Shown: positions 33,122 through 45,114 of the stretch, piece after piece
Layout of the letters: every line of letters starts with the position of its first letter
Numbering within the stretch: position 1 is the first letter of the stretch
Source: Sarcomyxa edulis
Taxonomy: Eukaryota; Basidiomycota; Agaricomycetes; Agaricales; Mycenaceae
Direction: 5' to 3'
Length of the DNA stretch: 64,000 bases
Assembly (NCBI GenBank): GCA_009761415.1
Contig: QUOL01000019.1
Coordinates: 310,001 to 374,000 of the forward strand
The notes under the pieces: model-generated
Told to the model about the DNA's origin: nothing
The model's input: only the letters and a program-made list of their open reading frames with translations
The model's database searches: none
Position numbers and translations under genes: made by a program

Positions 33122-34892
33122 ATGGCCCCCGGTGTATCCACGATCTTCCTTTTACTGGCTTTCATCTCTTCCTTTTCGCCCATACTACGTGCCGCCCCGA
33201 CACCGATTCCAAGGACTGAGCTTGTGATGCGCCAGGACTCGAATTCCACGACCAATTCCACATTTTCTGATTTCAAAACACAAAACGCCCTCGATGCGCA
33301 GAAATTGAATGCTCAGTTTGTTACGATAAAAGTTGGGGATGCGTGTCAAGGTATGTGCGAGCCCTATATAGACTCGTAGCTTCGATCTCACCCAAAGTTT
33401 GTTATCATTGTCGACAGATGGCTCCCAAGCCTGCGTAAATTCTGCATTCGCACAATGTGTCTCAGGGACTTGGGCTCTGAGTCCATGCGCCTCGGGGACG
33501 ACATGTGTTGCACTTCCGCTCGTAAATAAAGCCGGTACAAGTCTCTCATGCGACACAGAGAGCGACGCAGAGAGTCGATTCTCTGCCGCAGGCGTAAGCG
33601 GTGGTATCACGGGTAGCGGGAATACTACTACGTCGACTGGTGCTGTCGGGAATAGCACCACTACCGACGATGACGATGACTCGGATGATTGCGACGACAG
33701 AGACGACAGCAGCAATGACACTGTCAGTACGATGGATGGAGACGGCGAGGATTGTGACGATGAAGACGATAGAGCTACTAGCACCGCGAGCGCTGTCTCA
33801 AAAACGGTGTCTACTTTCGCGACCTCGACCTCGACCATCTCATCTTCGATCTCCTCTGTTGGCACTGCGATCGGTGACCAAGTCACAGCGACTACCATCT
33901 TGCTTAATTTTCCTTCAGTGTCTTCCGATGCATCTGCAGCCTCCACCATCACGCTCAAGCTCTCATCTGCTTCCATTTCTGCATCCGTTGCCTCAGACGC
34001 AGCTGTAGCCGCGGCCACTACAATAAAGTTGAACAGACTTCAGCGTCAGCTAACGTTTATTTCGTCCGCTGCAGCAGCCCCTACCCCTGCGTCCGAATCG
34101 GTTCCCCTTCCCTCATCGGTTCTCCCTCCCGGGATCGGTAGTGTCTCGTTAACTACCATATCTCTCGTAGGATCCGTCGCGAGTGCCGTTTCGTCAGACA
34201 CAGTCCCCTCTGCCATTCCGTCGTTGTCTGCATCCCCGTTTGGTTCTTCACCAGCTGCAGTGGTAAGCTCCCCTGCAGCCGTCTCCTCGGAGTCGCCTAG
34301 CTCTGTTGGTGTTCTCCCCTCCACGGTCACGGTCACCGTTGTATCTACAGTTACTGTCGCAGTTCCTGCTGCGACTATTTCCAGCTCTGCGTTACCAGGT
34401 GTTCTGCCTAGCCCATCGATATCTGAGTCTATATCTGCTTCTGTCCTTCCCTCGAATCCCATTTCCAATGCCCCCGTCCTCGCGTCACAGACGGTCTCAG
34501 TCTTATCTGTCCCTCTCTCCACAGTCGTTTCCGAGCCCATCTCGGCAACCTCTTTCCTTCCCTCAGTTTCTGCTGCCTCCGTCCTCGCATCACAAACGGC
34601 CTCGGTTGCTACCAATCCCTTTTCCGTCTCCGCACCTGCACTCTCTTCTGAATCAGCAACGCTCTCCCAAGCCCTCACGTCTCCAGCAGTATCGACTGTT
34701 CTCCCCATCGCGTCCGTAAACACCTTGATTTCTACTTCAACCTCTGTCAGCGTCACCCCTAGTGCCTCAGCCGCTGGATTTAGCTTCAGCTTACAGCCAA
34801 CAGCCGCATCGTCTCTCGCAGGGAACAACGTGAATATTGGCCAGGTGACTTCGGTTGATATTGCAACTTTGTTGACTGCTACCATTGCTTAG
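33122..34892 (+). CDS. Secreted Cys-rich, Asp- and Ser/Thr-rich protein
   Basis: Two exons (33122-33350, 33418-34892). Signal peptide MAPGVSTIFLLLAFISSF... with a likely cleavage after RAA. A small Cys-rich module follows: GDACQ, DGSQACVNSAFAQC, GTWALSPCASGTTC, LSCDTESD, with spacing like chitin-binding CBM19-type modules found at the start of many Agaricomycete secreted proteins. An Asp-rich segment (about residues 165-200) alternates D with S/N/C, then about 350 residues of Ser/Ala/Val/Thr repeats, probably O-mannosylated. No transmembrane anchor is evident at the end. Likely a cell-wall or extracellular matrix protein; ligand unknown. Long minus-strand frames beneath it are shadows of the repetitive codons. 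Confidence 0.85.
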
Positions 34893-36429
34893 GACTTTTT
34901 GGGCTTAGATGTGAAGGCCGCACGATCTCATCCTCATGACTTATATGTAGCAATTAGTTCGATTCCAATGTAACCTACTCATGAGTCTGCTATTCTGAGT
35001 CTCGAAAACCTGACTTCGAGTTAATTCGCAACTCGACCGGATTGACTTTCAGAGATGTTTTTTGTCGTCCGCGGGACCAGAGGGCGTACGTCTGGAAGGT
35101 ACTCCATTGGTCTCTAACTGTGATAGGATCCGTCTTCCATGTTTTGGCAAAGCCGCATAGAAGATGGGCTTGAAATTTTGGGTGGCAGCGGAACGCGATC
35201 CAGCGGCAAAGCTTTTCAGGGGAGAGTTCGAGCTCTCTGTGGTACTTGAAGATAGACAGCAAGTCTCTTGCGGGTTGTTCGAGACCCGGATTGACTTTCT
35301 CTGGAAACGCGTTTAAGTTATCGAATTGTATAGCTTGTGAATCACAAAACTTACTGCGATTGGTCGAAATCAATGCTTCGCCAGTGGCTAGATACCAAGA
35401 GTATCTCTTTGAACAGAGGAGTGAAACCTTTTCTACCCGAGTTGGGAGAGACGAAGATGGCTGCAAGTGGCTACTTCCCGGTGACAGCGACATTCAAGTT
35501 GTTGAGTGTGAGTATCGTGTGTATGAATATGAGCCACCCTGAGTCCGTTGAACGTTGCAACGTTGAACCCTGGCCAGTATCCGAGGTCCTCCCTTTCTCG
35601 GTACAGTAAATATAACACTGAATACTGATCGCTTTGGTTCAGATATCCTTCATGATCGGGACGATACGTCCAACGACATTGACACACATTCTCGCCAAAC
35701 CGCTAGTTCGATATTTCTGCAATCACTGGAGCAAGACGGTAACAGAAACATATATTGGAGATTACTTGATGAAAGTACGCAACAAGGAAAATACAGGACT
35801 ACAATTGCAAGAAGCCTGAGATGATAGTCAGCAACGCGATTTTGGATAGACGAAGCAAACAGAGAGATATGGATCAGAGAAGCCGGTGTTTTCAATTCCC
35901 TCATCCACACACAGACCTCGGGACCGGTAATATCCACTCCAGAACGGAGCAAATACACACGCCCAACACCGAAGTGGAGGGGGTCCGTGAGATCCAGCAC
36001 AGACAAGGTATTCAACGAATGGATGAACTTGGTTTCATCCTTTGAAAATCAAAATGATCAAAGAAACTCACATAAAAACTAAAAGCACCAGCGTCTTTCA
36101 ATTCCAGTGAAGAAAGGTCATCTACGTGAGACGAATCATTAGTACGAGGTCAACAACGTCGCGTCAAATGAAAGAGGTCAGATAAATTTTTGGTAAAACA
36201 GGTTTGTCCACAAGAGGTTGATTTCTCTCGTTCGGAAGCAGAACTGATTGGATCATCACCAAATAGCAGCATAGATAGACTGCTCACCTTGTAAAGGACG
36301 GAGAATATGACGAGGAAGAGACCGACAACCGACGACGACGAGAGGAAACGAACGGCAGATTTGAATTTATAGCTGTACAGTTCAGTTTAAACTCCGCCAT
36401 CGGAGTTAACGACCTATAAATCAGTTTAT
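34893..36429 (-). other. Possible minus-strand gene, not resolved
   Basis: Frames at 34990-35493 (ELELSPEKLCRWIAFRCHP) and 35650-36015 (LNTLSVLDLTDPLHFGVGRV, LKTPASLIHISLFASSIQ), plus an upstream exon-like piece at about 36105-36140 (DDLSSLELKDAGAFSFY), are protein-like with plausible splice sites. They could be parts of one leucine-rich protein. No start codon fits all parts, and no family is recognised. Confidence 0.3.
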
Positions 36430-37459
36430 TTTTTGCTTTCAACGCGTCGGGGTCGACGGCATCGTCGGGCTCAATTCTTGAATGGTGAGTCTCTTTCTTC
36501 TTTGGCTATGGCGATGATGATACTTTCCATTTCCGAGTCGGTGACGTTCATCGATGATCCTTTCTCGCAACATGCATCACCAACTGAGCCTTTTTACCTC
36601 CAAATCTCTTCATTTTCGGAGGCCATTGAAGCTGATTCATTCTGTTCCAGATGTCTGTCTCTTGTCTGCGAATTTTAGTAGTCGCGTTTGACGCGGTCTA
36701 TCCAGTCTATTACCCATCCAGATTGTCGGTATGGGCTCGACGGACTTGTATGATCCTAGGTATCCCGGCGCGGTGACCACGATAATCAGTGAGTTGATTT
36801 CTTTATGGTCGTTTCCATCTTCTCTTCTTCCCCACGATGTTCTTAAAACTATACAAGCATATGTCCGATAATGCATGAAGGACACTTACATGTTCGTCTG
36901 AGGGTCCTACGTCTCCGTGTCTTCATTCTTTCCTTCCCGTACTACGTCGATGATGCTGACGAACCGTTTTCGTCTCTCAAGATTCTGTGTAGACCAATTG
37001 CAACTGTTTTTGATTCCGTGGACTATATTACATGTATCTGTATCACTGTGTAATTGTATATCAATGCAGCTCTGTGGCTTCTTCCTACATTCAACTTATC
37101 ACAAGTATCTGAACATATCCACGCATGAGTTACACTCGTGACGGTTTGTCAAACGTGTGTACACCTTGAACTTGTCTGTCTAAAATTGACGCATGTATAC
37201 TAATCTGTAGACAGCAGAATTGAAATCCAGCGACGATCTTTAGACAAATCCTTACTGTACAACTGCGAACGTCCTACGTATACTAGTACTATTACCTACT
37301 AACACAACCGACTAATAATCTGGGGGAGATAATTGCTGCGAATACAGGAAGACATTCGCAGCCGTAGGTACCAGGAGATGAAGAGGAGGAAAAAATTAAA
37401 AGAGACAAGAAAGCGAAAACATAAGTCAACCGTCCCAAAAACCGCCTTAACCCGTTGGT
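36430..37459. other. Intergenic or unresolved
   Basis: Small frames on both strands with no recognisable motif. The right part should include the 3' untranslated region of the calcineurin gene, which ends at 37460 on the minus strand. Confidence 0.4.
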
Positions 37460-40155
37460 TTAACGGGGAGGAGGAACGTTAGCCTCTGAGGATCCACCGT
37501 TCACAGAAGTGGACCCCAATTTCTGCGTCAAAACGTCTACCTCCTCACCCTCCATAATTCGTTGCTCCTGCCCATCCCAGACGCCTTGAATCAACGACAT
37601 AGTGCTCTCAATGCTTCTCCTTCTGGTGCTTGGACTCGTCATCGTCGTACCCAAACTCGCCTGTCTTCCGTGCCCGCGTCTGAAACCAGCCGCCATCGTC
37701 GGTGAGGTGGGACTGCCAGGTGTGACTGATGTGGAAGAAGACGGTGAATGAGAGAAAACTGGAGATGGGTATGATGGGATGCTACCATTGGAGAGCGCTG
37801 CCTCGAGACCTTCGGCCACACCATTGGGGCTGACCGGTGATGCAGGTGTGTGGAAGTCTTCTGCAGGCGTGGATGGCTGAGAACCTGACATAATCACTTT
37901 TCCTTCTTCCGAGTCTGCGTCGAAGAGCTCCGGGGGGAGGCGCTCGTTCTCAATATCCGACTTTCGGCTGTTTGATAGTACGCATGAGTATCAACGAACC
38001 AGAATCAATTTCTACGGGAGGGTTATGACTTACGCATCGTCGAAACCAGTGATGGCCTCTTTGATACCTTCCGAGCCCAATGCAAGTGTTCCATATGGTA
38101 ATTTGGCTGAACCCGATACGCTCTTGAGCTCCGAAACCTTTTCTGATTCCTCTCTAGAATAGATATGAGTAACCATCTTCGAAAGCAGGCAAAATATGAC
38201 TTACCGAAGCAAAGCAAATACTCTTGCCATCCTCCCCACGGCTAAGATCTTGTTCTTGATGACTTTTCTACGCTCCGCCGAGTCTTCCGATGGAGAAGTA
38301 GGGGATATGATCAACTCCTCATCGCTCTCCTCCAGCTCCTCCTTGGTGCAGGTGTTCAAGACTGCTACCAACATATCCGTAACTAAAACCCAAAAAAAAT
38401 CAGCCTCGTCATTTCTACGGAGTCACAAAAGCAATGTACTTTTCTCTCCAACAAATGGTAAACTCCACGTGAAGACGTCCATAAAATTGGGTAACCAGTA
38501 TGGGTGTGGGGTGCAGTTGAACTGCCGGATGTTCATGACATTACTTTCATATTTGAGCACCGCAGCCTTGTTGTTGTAAACGTCTAGATAGTTTGGAGCT
38601 GAGAAAATAGTCATGACAGAGGGGAACCCTGTCGTTTTAGTTTTGCGGTACATGCGGTACCTATGCGGAAAATTAGCTCCAAGAGTAACAGCCGAACGAG
38701 ACATTGATGTGTATACCCAGCATCCTGCGCTTCATGCGCTCTGATGATTGACAGGAGGTTATTCCGTTCGAGGAATTGACACGCTGCTTGATAGCTACAA
38801 ACCAGGCAATTAGAAAACATCATTCCGGATTGAAGTAGATGCGAAGGCTCACGTAAAGAAGTAGGAACATCCTCTAACGTGGTTGTGAATGAAACTATCT
38901 GTTGTTTTCTCTGTGCCGAAATCTTCGACGGGGTCGGCCCAGAGAATGTCACACATAAGTCCATGTGTTGGTGGTTCGCGGAAGCGATCAATCTGTTTGC
39001 ATACAGAAAAATGATGAGTCAAAGCAACGCCTCCGAAAAGTAGCAAAACCGGCTTACAGCTCGTATGTCATCTAAGGTGTTAAGTTCGGGAGACAGACCG
39101 CCATGGATGCACAAAAACTGTTTGTTCATGACAGCTGCTAGAGGTAATGCACAGAACGAGTCCATAGTAGCATCGTAGATCCGTTCAGAGTACTTGTGCT
39201 TGCCTGTAGATGTTTCAAATCGTTAGGGCAGAGGGGAAAAAGATAACAAAAAAAACTTGCATTCAAGTTTGAAGGTGAAATAATCTGTCAAGTGCCGGCA
39301 TTCGTGGTTCCCCCGGAGGAGGAACAGGGTATCGGGATACCAGATTTTGAGAGACCATAGGTATAAAACACACTGCACACGACTCAATCAATTACGCGAA
39401 TTAGCACGAATAATGACAGCAGACAGACCTCGATACTAAAGTAACCTCGATCGACGTAGTCGCCGAGGAAGAGGTATCGAGTGTCGGCCGGACTGCCTCC
39501 CACTTCGAAAAGTTTCATGAGGTCGTACTGTATATGAAGTCGTATGTGAGAAATGCTATAGAAACTATGAAAACGAGGAGCGAGATCTCACGTATTGGCC
39601 ATGAATGTCACCACAAACTGCCAAGGTTCCCTAAAGTGAGTGAAGAATACGACGACATAGTGACAAGACGCCTCAAAGTAGCTGTACTCACCGGTGATAG
39701 GTGCTCCAACTTGCAACACGTTCCCCTCCTTCCTCAGGACCTCAGTGCCTTTCTCCAGTATCCATAAAGCCTGCTCCTCACTGAGTCTTCCCTCGCGGTA
39801 AAAATGATTCTTGAGGAATGCGATGTCGGGTTTTGTACGATCTCGGCCGTGATTTGCAAAGAATTGCTCATCAGTAGGAATCTGCATGGCAGGGGCTTGC
39901 ACCTATAATCAAAAGAGCGTATGCATCAGCGAGCTGTCGAGAGACATCGTCGTGACGGAAGCAAATGGCGTGGCGATAAGAGTGACCACACCCGTTTGCG
40001 AGAGTAGGACGTGGACGTACATCCTTGACGACTCGTTCTTGTGTGCTTATCACGTTTCCATCATCGAGGGTGTGCTGGGTAAAATCGATCTCTGGGATAG
40101 GTGGTTTGTCCTGAATCTGGATAATCGCGCGCTCGATGTGCGTTGCCGTCGACAT
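37460..40155 (-). CDS. cna1: Calcineurin catalytic subunit A
   Basis: Ca2+/calmodulin-dependent Ser/Thr phosphatase (PP2B). Start at 40155 ([19 protein letters not shown]). About ten exons. The metallophosphatase signature is complete: GDIHGQY at the exon edge near 39600, GDYVDRG (about 39470), LRGNHEC (about 39300), [11 protein letters not shown] and [12 protein letters not shown] (about 38600-38750). Then come the B-subunit helix ([18 protein letters not shown]), the calmodulin-binding region ([22 protein letters not shown], split across exons) and the autoinhibitory segment [13 protein letters not shown] near the C-terminus. The tail ends NVPPPR. Length and order match fungal calcineurin A. 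It controls Crz1-type stress signalling and hyphal growth in fungi. No calcineurin B gene is in the window. Confidence 0.95.
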
Positions 40156-40619
40156 GGCTAAGTACAGTGAGTACTGATATTATTTGAGTGCTAATTGTGG
40201 TCGTTGCGTGGGTCCTGGTATGAGTGTTGGATGGAAAGAATTGAAATGAAGAATAAGTACTGGCGTTGAAAGCAGAAAAGGAGGGTACTCTGCTGGATTT
40301 GAGTCGAGCGGGGTTTCAACACACGATCATAGATGGTCCAGTCAGAATCCAGGTGTAATTTCTCACTTTTTGATCAATAAGCAGCTTGGAAAAAAAGGCG
40401 AATTTGCAGTATATACGTCGAGAGAGGCGTGCTTTTTAGACAAGGAAAATAGTACAGAATACAACGCAGGCTATGATGCAGAGCATCGTGCACTGCTCGT
40501 CTTCCGAGCTGCAGTGCAACAGCACCTCTATAAATACCATACGCGTGGCGCGTTCAGCCATAGCATTATTCTCTGCCTCTAATACCGCCGCCATGACTAG
40601 ATCGGACTACCATTCAGGC
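40156..40619. other. Intergenic between calcineurin A and UNC-50 genes
   Basis: Holds the calcineurin promoter and the 3' end of the UNC-50 gene. A 70-codon plus-strand frame (40370-40582) has no recognisable features. Confidence 0.5.
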
Positions 40620-41822
40620 TCATGAACCGAAATATATTGGAAGAAAATGTTTCGCGACATTGAATCCGAGGAGTGAGATTATGTAGCTCGTGAAGAGAGG
40701 TAGGAGGGGAGAGAGCAGGAGTTCAGAACGGATCAGGAATGGCAGGGCTAGATATCGGGAAGAGTTAGTTGCGGATATTGACGTAGAAGAACTTGGACGG
40801 GTACCATTCAGACCCAAGTAGATCCCATACGTGTATTGGGCGAAGCTGTGACGATAATGTAAGCGAGGAAGACGTTTAAGCTAGGGAAATTCATACGCTG
40901 CGAGATACAGAGTGTTACCAACCCACAAGCACACCCAATTATCCTTGAGAACGATGGGAAGGAGGAATAGTTGCGCGAGATAGAGTGTCAAGTATAGAGG
41001 AAAGAAGGCGTTCGTATGGACATCAAACGCGTAAGCCCATTCGACCTTTGAATCTGCCGGTGTCGAATGAGACGGCGGGGAGAGGAGGAGACGGTTAGAG
41101 GTAAACCTGCGGTTAAACGATTTGGCCATTTAAGCATGTGGTAACACGGCTATGGGCAAAGGTAATTACCATAGAATAGTGGCTATGACTACGCCAGTGA
41201 GGAGGTAGTCCCGAACAATCATAAGGAACGCCAGTCGAATGGCTTCCAGGGGAGAGTATCGGTACACAACGGACCATGCGATAGCCGAAACTAGATAAAC
41301 CAATATTTTAGTTTCGAGTGGACTCAGAACATTGTCTACGCACCGCAAAGACACGCGCTGATGAGTACGAGGATAGCAGGATCATCTCTTGCCCAGGTGT
41401 TTTTTGTCTCTGTTCACAGTATGTACATAAGTTCGTCGTAACAGCGTAAGGTAGAGATACGCACGTTTGTGGAAATATACATTCCGATACCTATGTTGAT
41501 ATACAGATGGTTAATAAGGGCTTTCGTCGACCATGACGCAGGTAGGGCTCACACTCACACTCTCCGGGGTGCCAGACAGAGGTACGTTAGCTGCCATGCT
41601 GCCAGCTCGAAGTCCTGATATACGCGAAAGCGTCAAGAGCCTCCGAATGCAAACCCACTCTGAAAGACGACGAACCATTTGGTGAAACCGATGGAGGCGC
41701 CTGAATATAACAGGCACGCGATGCGAGAGTGTCATGGGCGAGTAAGACCGGGACGTCCCGCCTCCTGGGCTGATTCCATCTTCAGCGGAAAATGGGGTAT
41801 TCGCGGTTGTTGGGAGAACCAT
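40620..41822 (-). CDS. UNC-50 family Golgi membrane protein
   Basis: Golgi/ER multi-pass protein (yeast GMH1, animal UNC50; in animals needed for receptor assembly and linked to Arf-GEF function). Start at 41822 (MVLPTTANTPFSAED). Landmarks: RRLHRFHQM then DFELAAWQLTYLCLAPRRVYRN, WARDDPAILVLISACLC, a hydrophobic segment LIVRDYLLTGVVIATILW-like, VEWAYAFDVHTNAFFPLYL, LKDNWVCLWVGNTLYLAA, LPFLIRSELLLSPLLPL and GFNVAKHFLPIYFGS at the end. About five or six membrane segments, matching the family. Introns of about 50 nt fall between these blocks. Confidence 0.92.
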
Positions 41823-43539
41823 GTTATTCGCATGGGCCGTTCGTGGACGACGGAACAAGGCCAGTGCGACGAAAGTTCGAAGTAGTTTTTGTTGGCGACC
41901 GACGACCGTGCTGCGTTGGGCGGCATCGGAGTTGTTTGCATGTTCAAGCGGAGATTCAAGTCAAGCCGCCGGCAACTTTCGCGTTACCCTGTGTCTTGCC
42001 TCAACCCTCCAAAAGTGTTCGAATTGTTATCATACTCCTTATCAGTCATTTACCTCTCAAAATCCGATGTTTCCAATTGAATGCTAGAGATTTCCCCGAT
42101 AGGTATGTCTCGAGAGTCTCACTCGGATTTTCGCATGGTGCAACATTGCAAACACGTGGTCACGGTTGTGGATTGGTTTCTGAGGCCAGCTAAAGCCCTC
42201 CTGAATTCGAATATACCGGTGTTTCTCTTATGAATATGGACTATCGTAATGCGTAATTATCTAGCTTAAATATGCTTGTATCCTATCTGATAACTCACGG
42301 GGCATCGTTCTTGGATCACAGGTATACCTGTTTCCGCTAAGGTTCACATATCCTACATCTTCGACCTGAGCAGGCTCATATGTACGTCCCTTCGTTTTTG
42401 ATGTACTTTATTGCGTATCTATGACCTGGTTTTACTATAGCATACGCCCGAATCACTCTTACCACAAGTCCGAGGAGCCTGACCCAAGCTTCGTTGCGGT
42501 TCTTCGTATCAGTGCGTCTATCGGTAAGCAGCACACCAGTCGTCCATAGTGAGCATAGGCTTCCGCTGGGACTTTTCCACCGGAGTGCTGGTCCATACCC
42601 GATAGTTGAGAAAGACTCCTGGACGATACCTGATGGGTCCGTCTTATTGGGTCCCGGTTACCCGTTCGTTGTGATATCTTCGTGAGCCACAGACCTTGTA
42701 CATCATCGACCTTGTCAGATTGACCTTTCCCTGCGACTTCAGACCTAAATATTTGCCCTTGGCATCGAGAGTAGTGCGTACGCAGTCCACTTTGCTCATT
42801 TTTCTCTCGAGCATATACCACGGTACGAGGCCTCCTTCGGCTCCCGATTGTGGGCCCTGGAAACTTGATGGGTTCCGAGAGAAGGCGCACACCGTGCTCT
42901 CTCATGTCTACATGACTGCCCTATAAATATCTGCTATGTGTGTGCTCGTAAGAACGTCACGTGTGGCACAGTCCATGAATTATCTTTCTCTCTCTGTCTC
43001 TTTCCTACCGTGGCTCTACAAGATCCGCATGTGTATGTGCATTCATGATGCCTCTGCAGTTCATTCTGATATTCATTTCATGACAGTATGTTGGCGCCGC
43101 CGGTCCGGTTGTACTGAGTTATCCTACAGTGTTCGGTCGCAGAGAAGATCTTCATCGTTGTGGAGAGTTCACAGGGCCTGGGATTAGAACATGCATACAT
43201 GGTACTCGCCGTGGAAGTTTGGCAGACACGGGACTGGTGTGCCTTGCTCTTCTTCCACACTTCAACCTTCTTTGGCGCGTTATTACTCGACGCTGGTCCT
43301 TTTATTATTCGCTAACGTCCCTGTTCTGATTATAGACGATATCTTCTCATGGATCGACCCATTGTGCACCGAGTACCGTCGTACTTATTTCTACATATCA
43401 TATGCGCATGGGTGCATACCCATTTACGTGGTACAAATACCTGCATCTACATCTGAGCCACGAATTCCCCCCGTTGATTGCCCTCTATCACGCCCCACCC
43501 CTCACCTCTCTGTACTCGCCTGTAAATTTCCATTAAATC
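41823..43539. other. Long intergenic region, no supported gene
   Basis: Several overlapping frames on both strands around 42460-42930, the longest 148 codons on the minus strand, with no recognisable motif. Overlap of frames on both strands suggests base composition and not coding. A TATA-like CTATAAATA occurs near 42920 but no gene can be attached to it. Confidence 0.4.
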
Positions 43540-44593
43540 GTGATGTCAACCGCCTCAAACGATGTAGAGAAGGGCCAGATCGAGGCTACCACTCCCGAGC
43601 AAGCTTTTGGGCATAACTACCCCACCCACGAAAGCACTAGCAAAGGAATTGCGTATCAGCCGACGGTGCGCAAATCGCTGATTGCCAACCCAGGTCCGAT
43701 GTATGTCCTCATCATTATCGAGTCTCCAGTTAGCTATATGCTGACCCGTCTGCGTTCACGATCATCAGGGGACTTTTCTCGTTTGCTTCTACCACGTTCA
43801 TGCTGTCTATGTATAACGTCCAGACTCGTGGGATCACACACCCTAACGTTATCGTTGGAATGGCCATCTTTGCTGGTAGGCATCTCCATTATCATCATCA
43901 TCGTTCGATGGGGGTGACAACGTGTCTTACTGGATCGTACAGGTGGGCTCGTACAGCTTATTGCGGGAATGTGGGAATTCCCGAGGGGAAACATCTTCGG
44001 TGCTACCGGTAAGCGATCTCATCCACATCTTATCGTCGCCTACCCCACACCACCCCCGCATTACTAAAAATACAAAACCCTACTCCTTACAGCCTTTTCG
44101 TCCTACGGTGCCTTCTGGATGTCCTATGCCACGATATTCATCCCAGGCTCTGGGATCCTAGAAGTCTATAGTGATCCTGCAGAGCTCGGAAATGCTCTTG
44201 GGATCTACTTGATTACCTGGTTTATGGTCACCGTTTTCTTCCTGTGCGTCATTCTTCTGTTTTCTTCCTTACGACATGAATATGTTTGACTCAGTCTTTG
44301 CTTAGCCTCGCTGCTACGCGGAAAAGTGTCGCGTTTGTCGCATTGTTGTCCGTACTTTCGGTTGCGTTATTGCTCCTTGCTATTGCCGAATTTAGCGGGA
44401 AGGGGATGTATGTATTTTTTCATTCCCGTACCAATGGCCATAATCTCAATCATCAACTGACAGGGTGCAAAAAGCGGGAGGTGTATTCGGTATCATCACG
44501 GGGCTAATCGCGTACTACATCGGCGTGGCGGAGATGTTAGCGGGAGAGGAGAGACCGTGGCTCAGACTCCCTATCGGAGTATTTACTTACTGA
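43540..44593 (+). CDS. GPR1/FUN34/YaaH family acetate/ammonium transporter
   Basis: Plasma-membrane protein of the acetate uptake transporter family (yeast Ato1-3, bacterial SatP). Start at 43540 (MSTASNDVEKGQIE). After a hydrophilic N-terminus the signature NPGPM/GLFSFASTTFMLS spans an intron. Six membrane segments follow: HPNVIVGMAIFAGGLVQLIAG, FPRGNIFGATAFSSYGAFW, IYLITWFMVTVFFL, AATRKSVAFVALLSV, IAEFSGKG and GGVFGIITGLIAYYIGVAEML, ending LPIGVFTY with a stop at 44591. Family motif normally NPAPLGL; here A-to-G and L-to-M variants. Substrate is inferred from the family only. Confidence 0.92.
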
Positions 44594-45114
44594 TTCCTGT
44601 TATGTCTGCCTTAGAAAGTGTTGAATGAATGTAATGATATACAATTATCTATATAGCGATGTCTCGATGCATTCCTCAAGCATTCCTCGAACAAAGATCT
44701 CTAAATCAAGATTCGCTGGAAAGGGCCGAGGCCCGAAGGCTATCCTCGTATTTGTGCCTGCGATGCAACGCCCTCTCGGACTTGTGCGTCAATTCTGAGT
44801 CGCTGGAAAGCGCTGGAGGTCGAAACGTCACACAGACAATGATACAGTAACTCAAGAACAGAGGGGTACGTCCAGGTCTTATATTCTAAATCGACATGAT
44901 ATCTTAGACACTTCACTTCTTTGACAGTCAGTCCCTTATCGCGACAGGTGTAGGCTAGAGATTGCGACTAACAGCATATACTTGATATACGGTAGCTCGG
45001 ACCTGACCGATTTGATATTATAAGCAACACTACACTATCATGCATCCTTGAGATTTCCCATACATTCTTCCTACCGCACAGCCAGGTTTCTTGCCTCCCC
45101 TGATCTGCAGGATC
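44594..45114. other. Intergenic
   Basis: Between a transporter and a P450 gene transcribed the same way. Nothing coding recognised; no clear TATA box. Confidence 0.5.

Noticed and set aside
33185..34885. Two long minus-strand frames (277 and 279 codons) under the secreted Ser/Thr-rich gene
   Set aside because: Shadows of biased codon use; the plus-strand frame has a signal peptide, Cys module and intron.
42459..42905. 148-codon minus-strand frame in the long intergenic region
   Set aside because: Open frames overlap on both strands, and no motif, intron pattern or start context supports coding.
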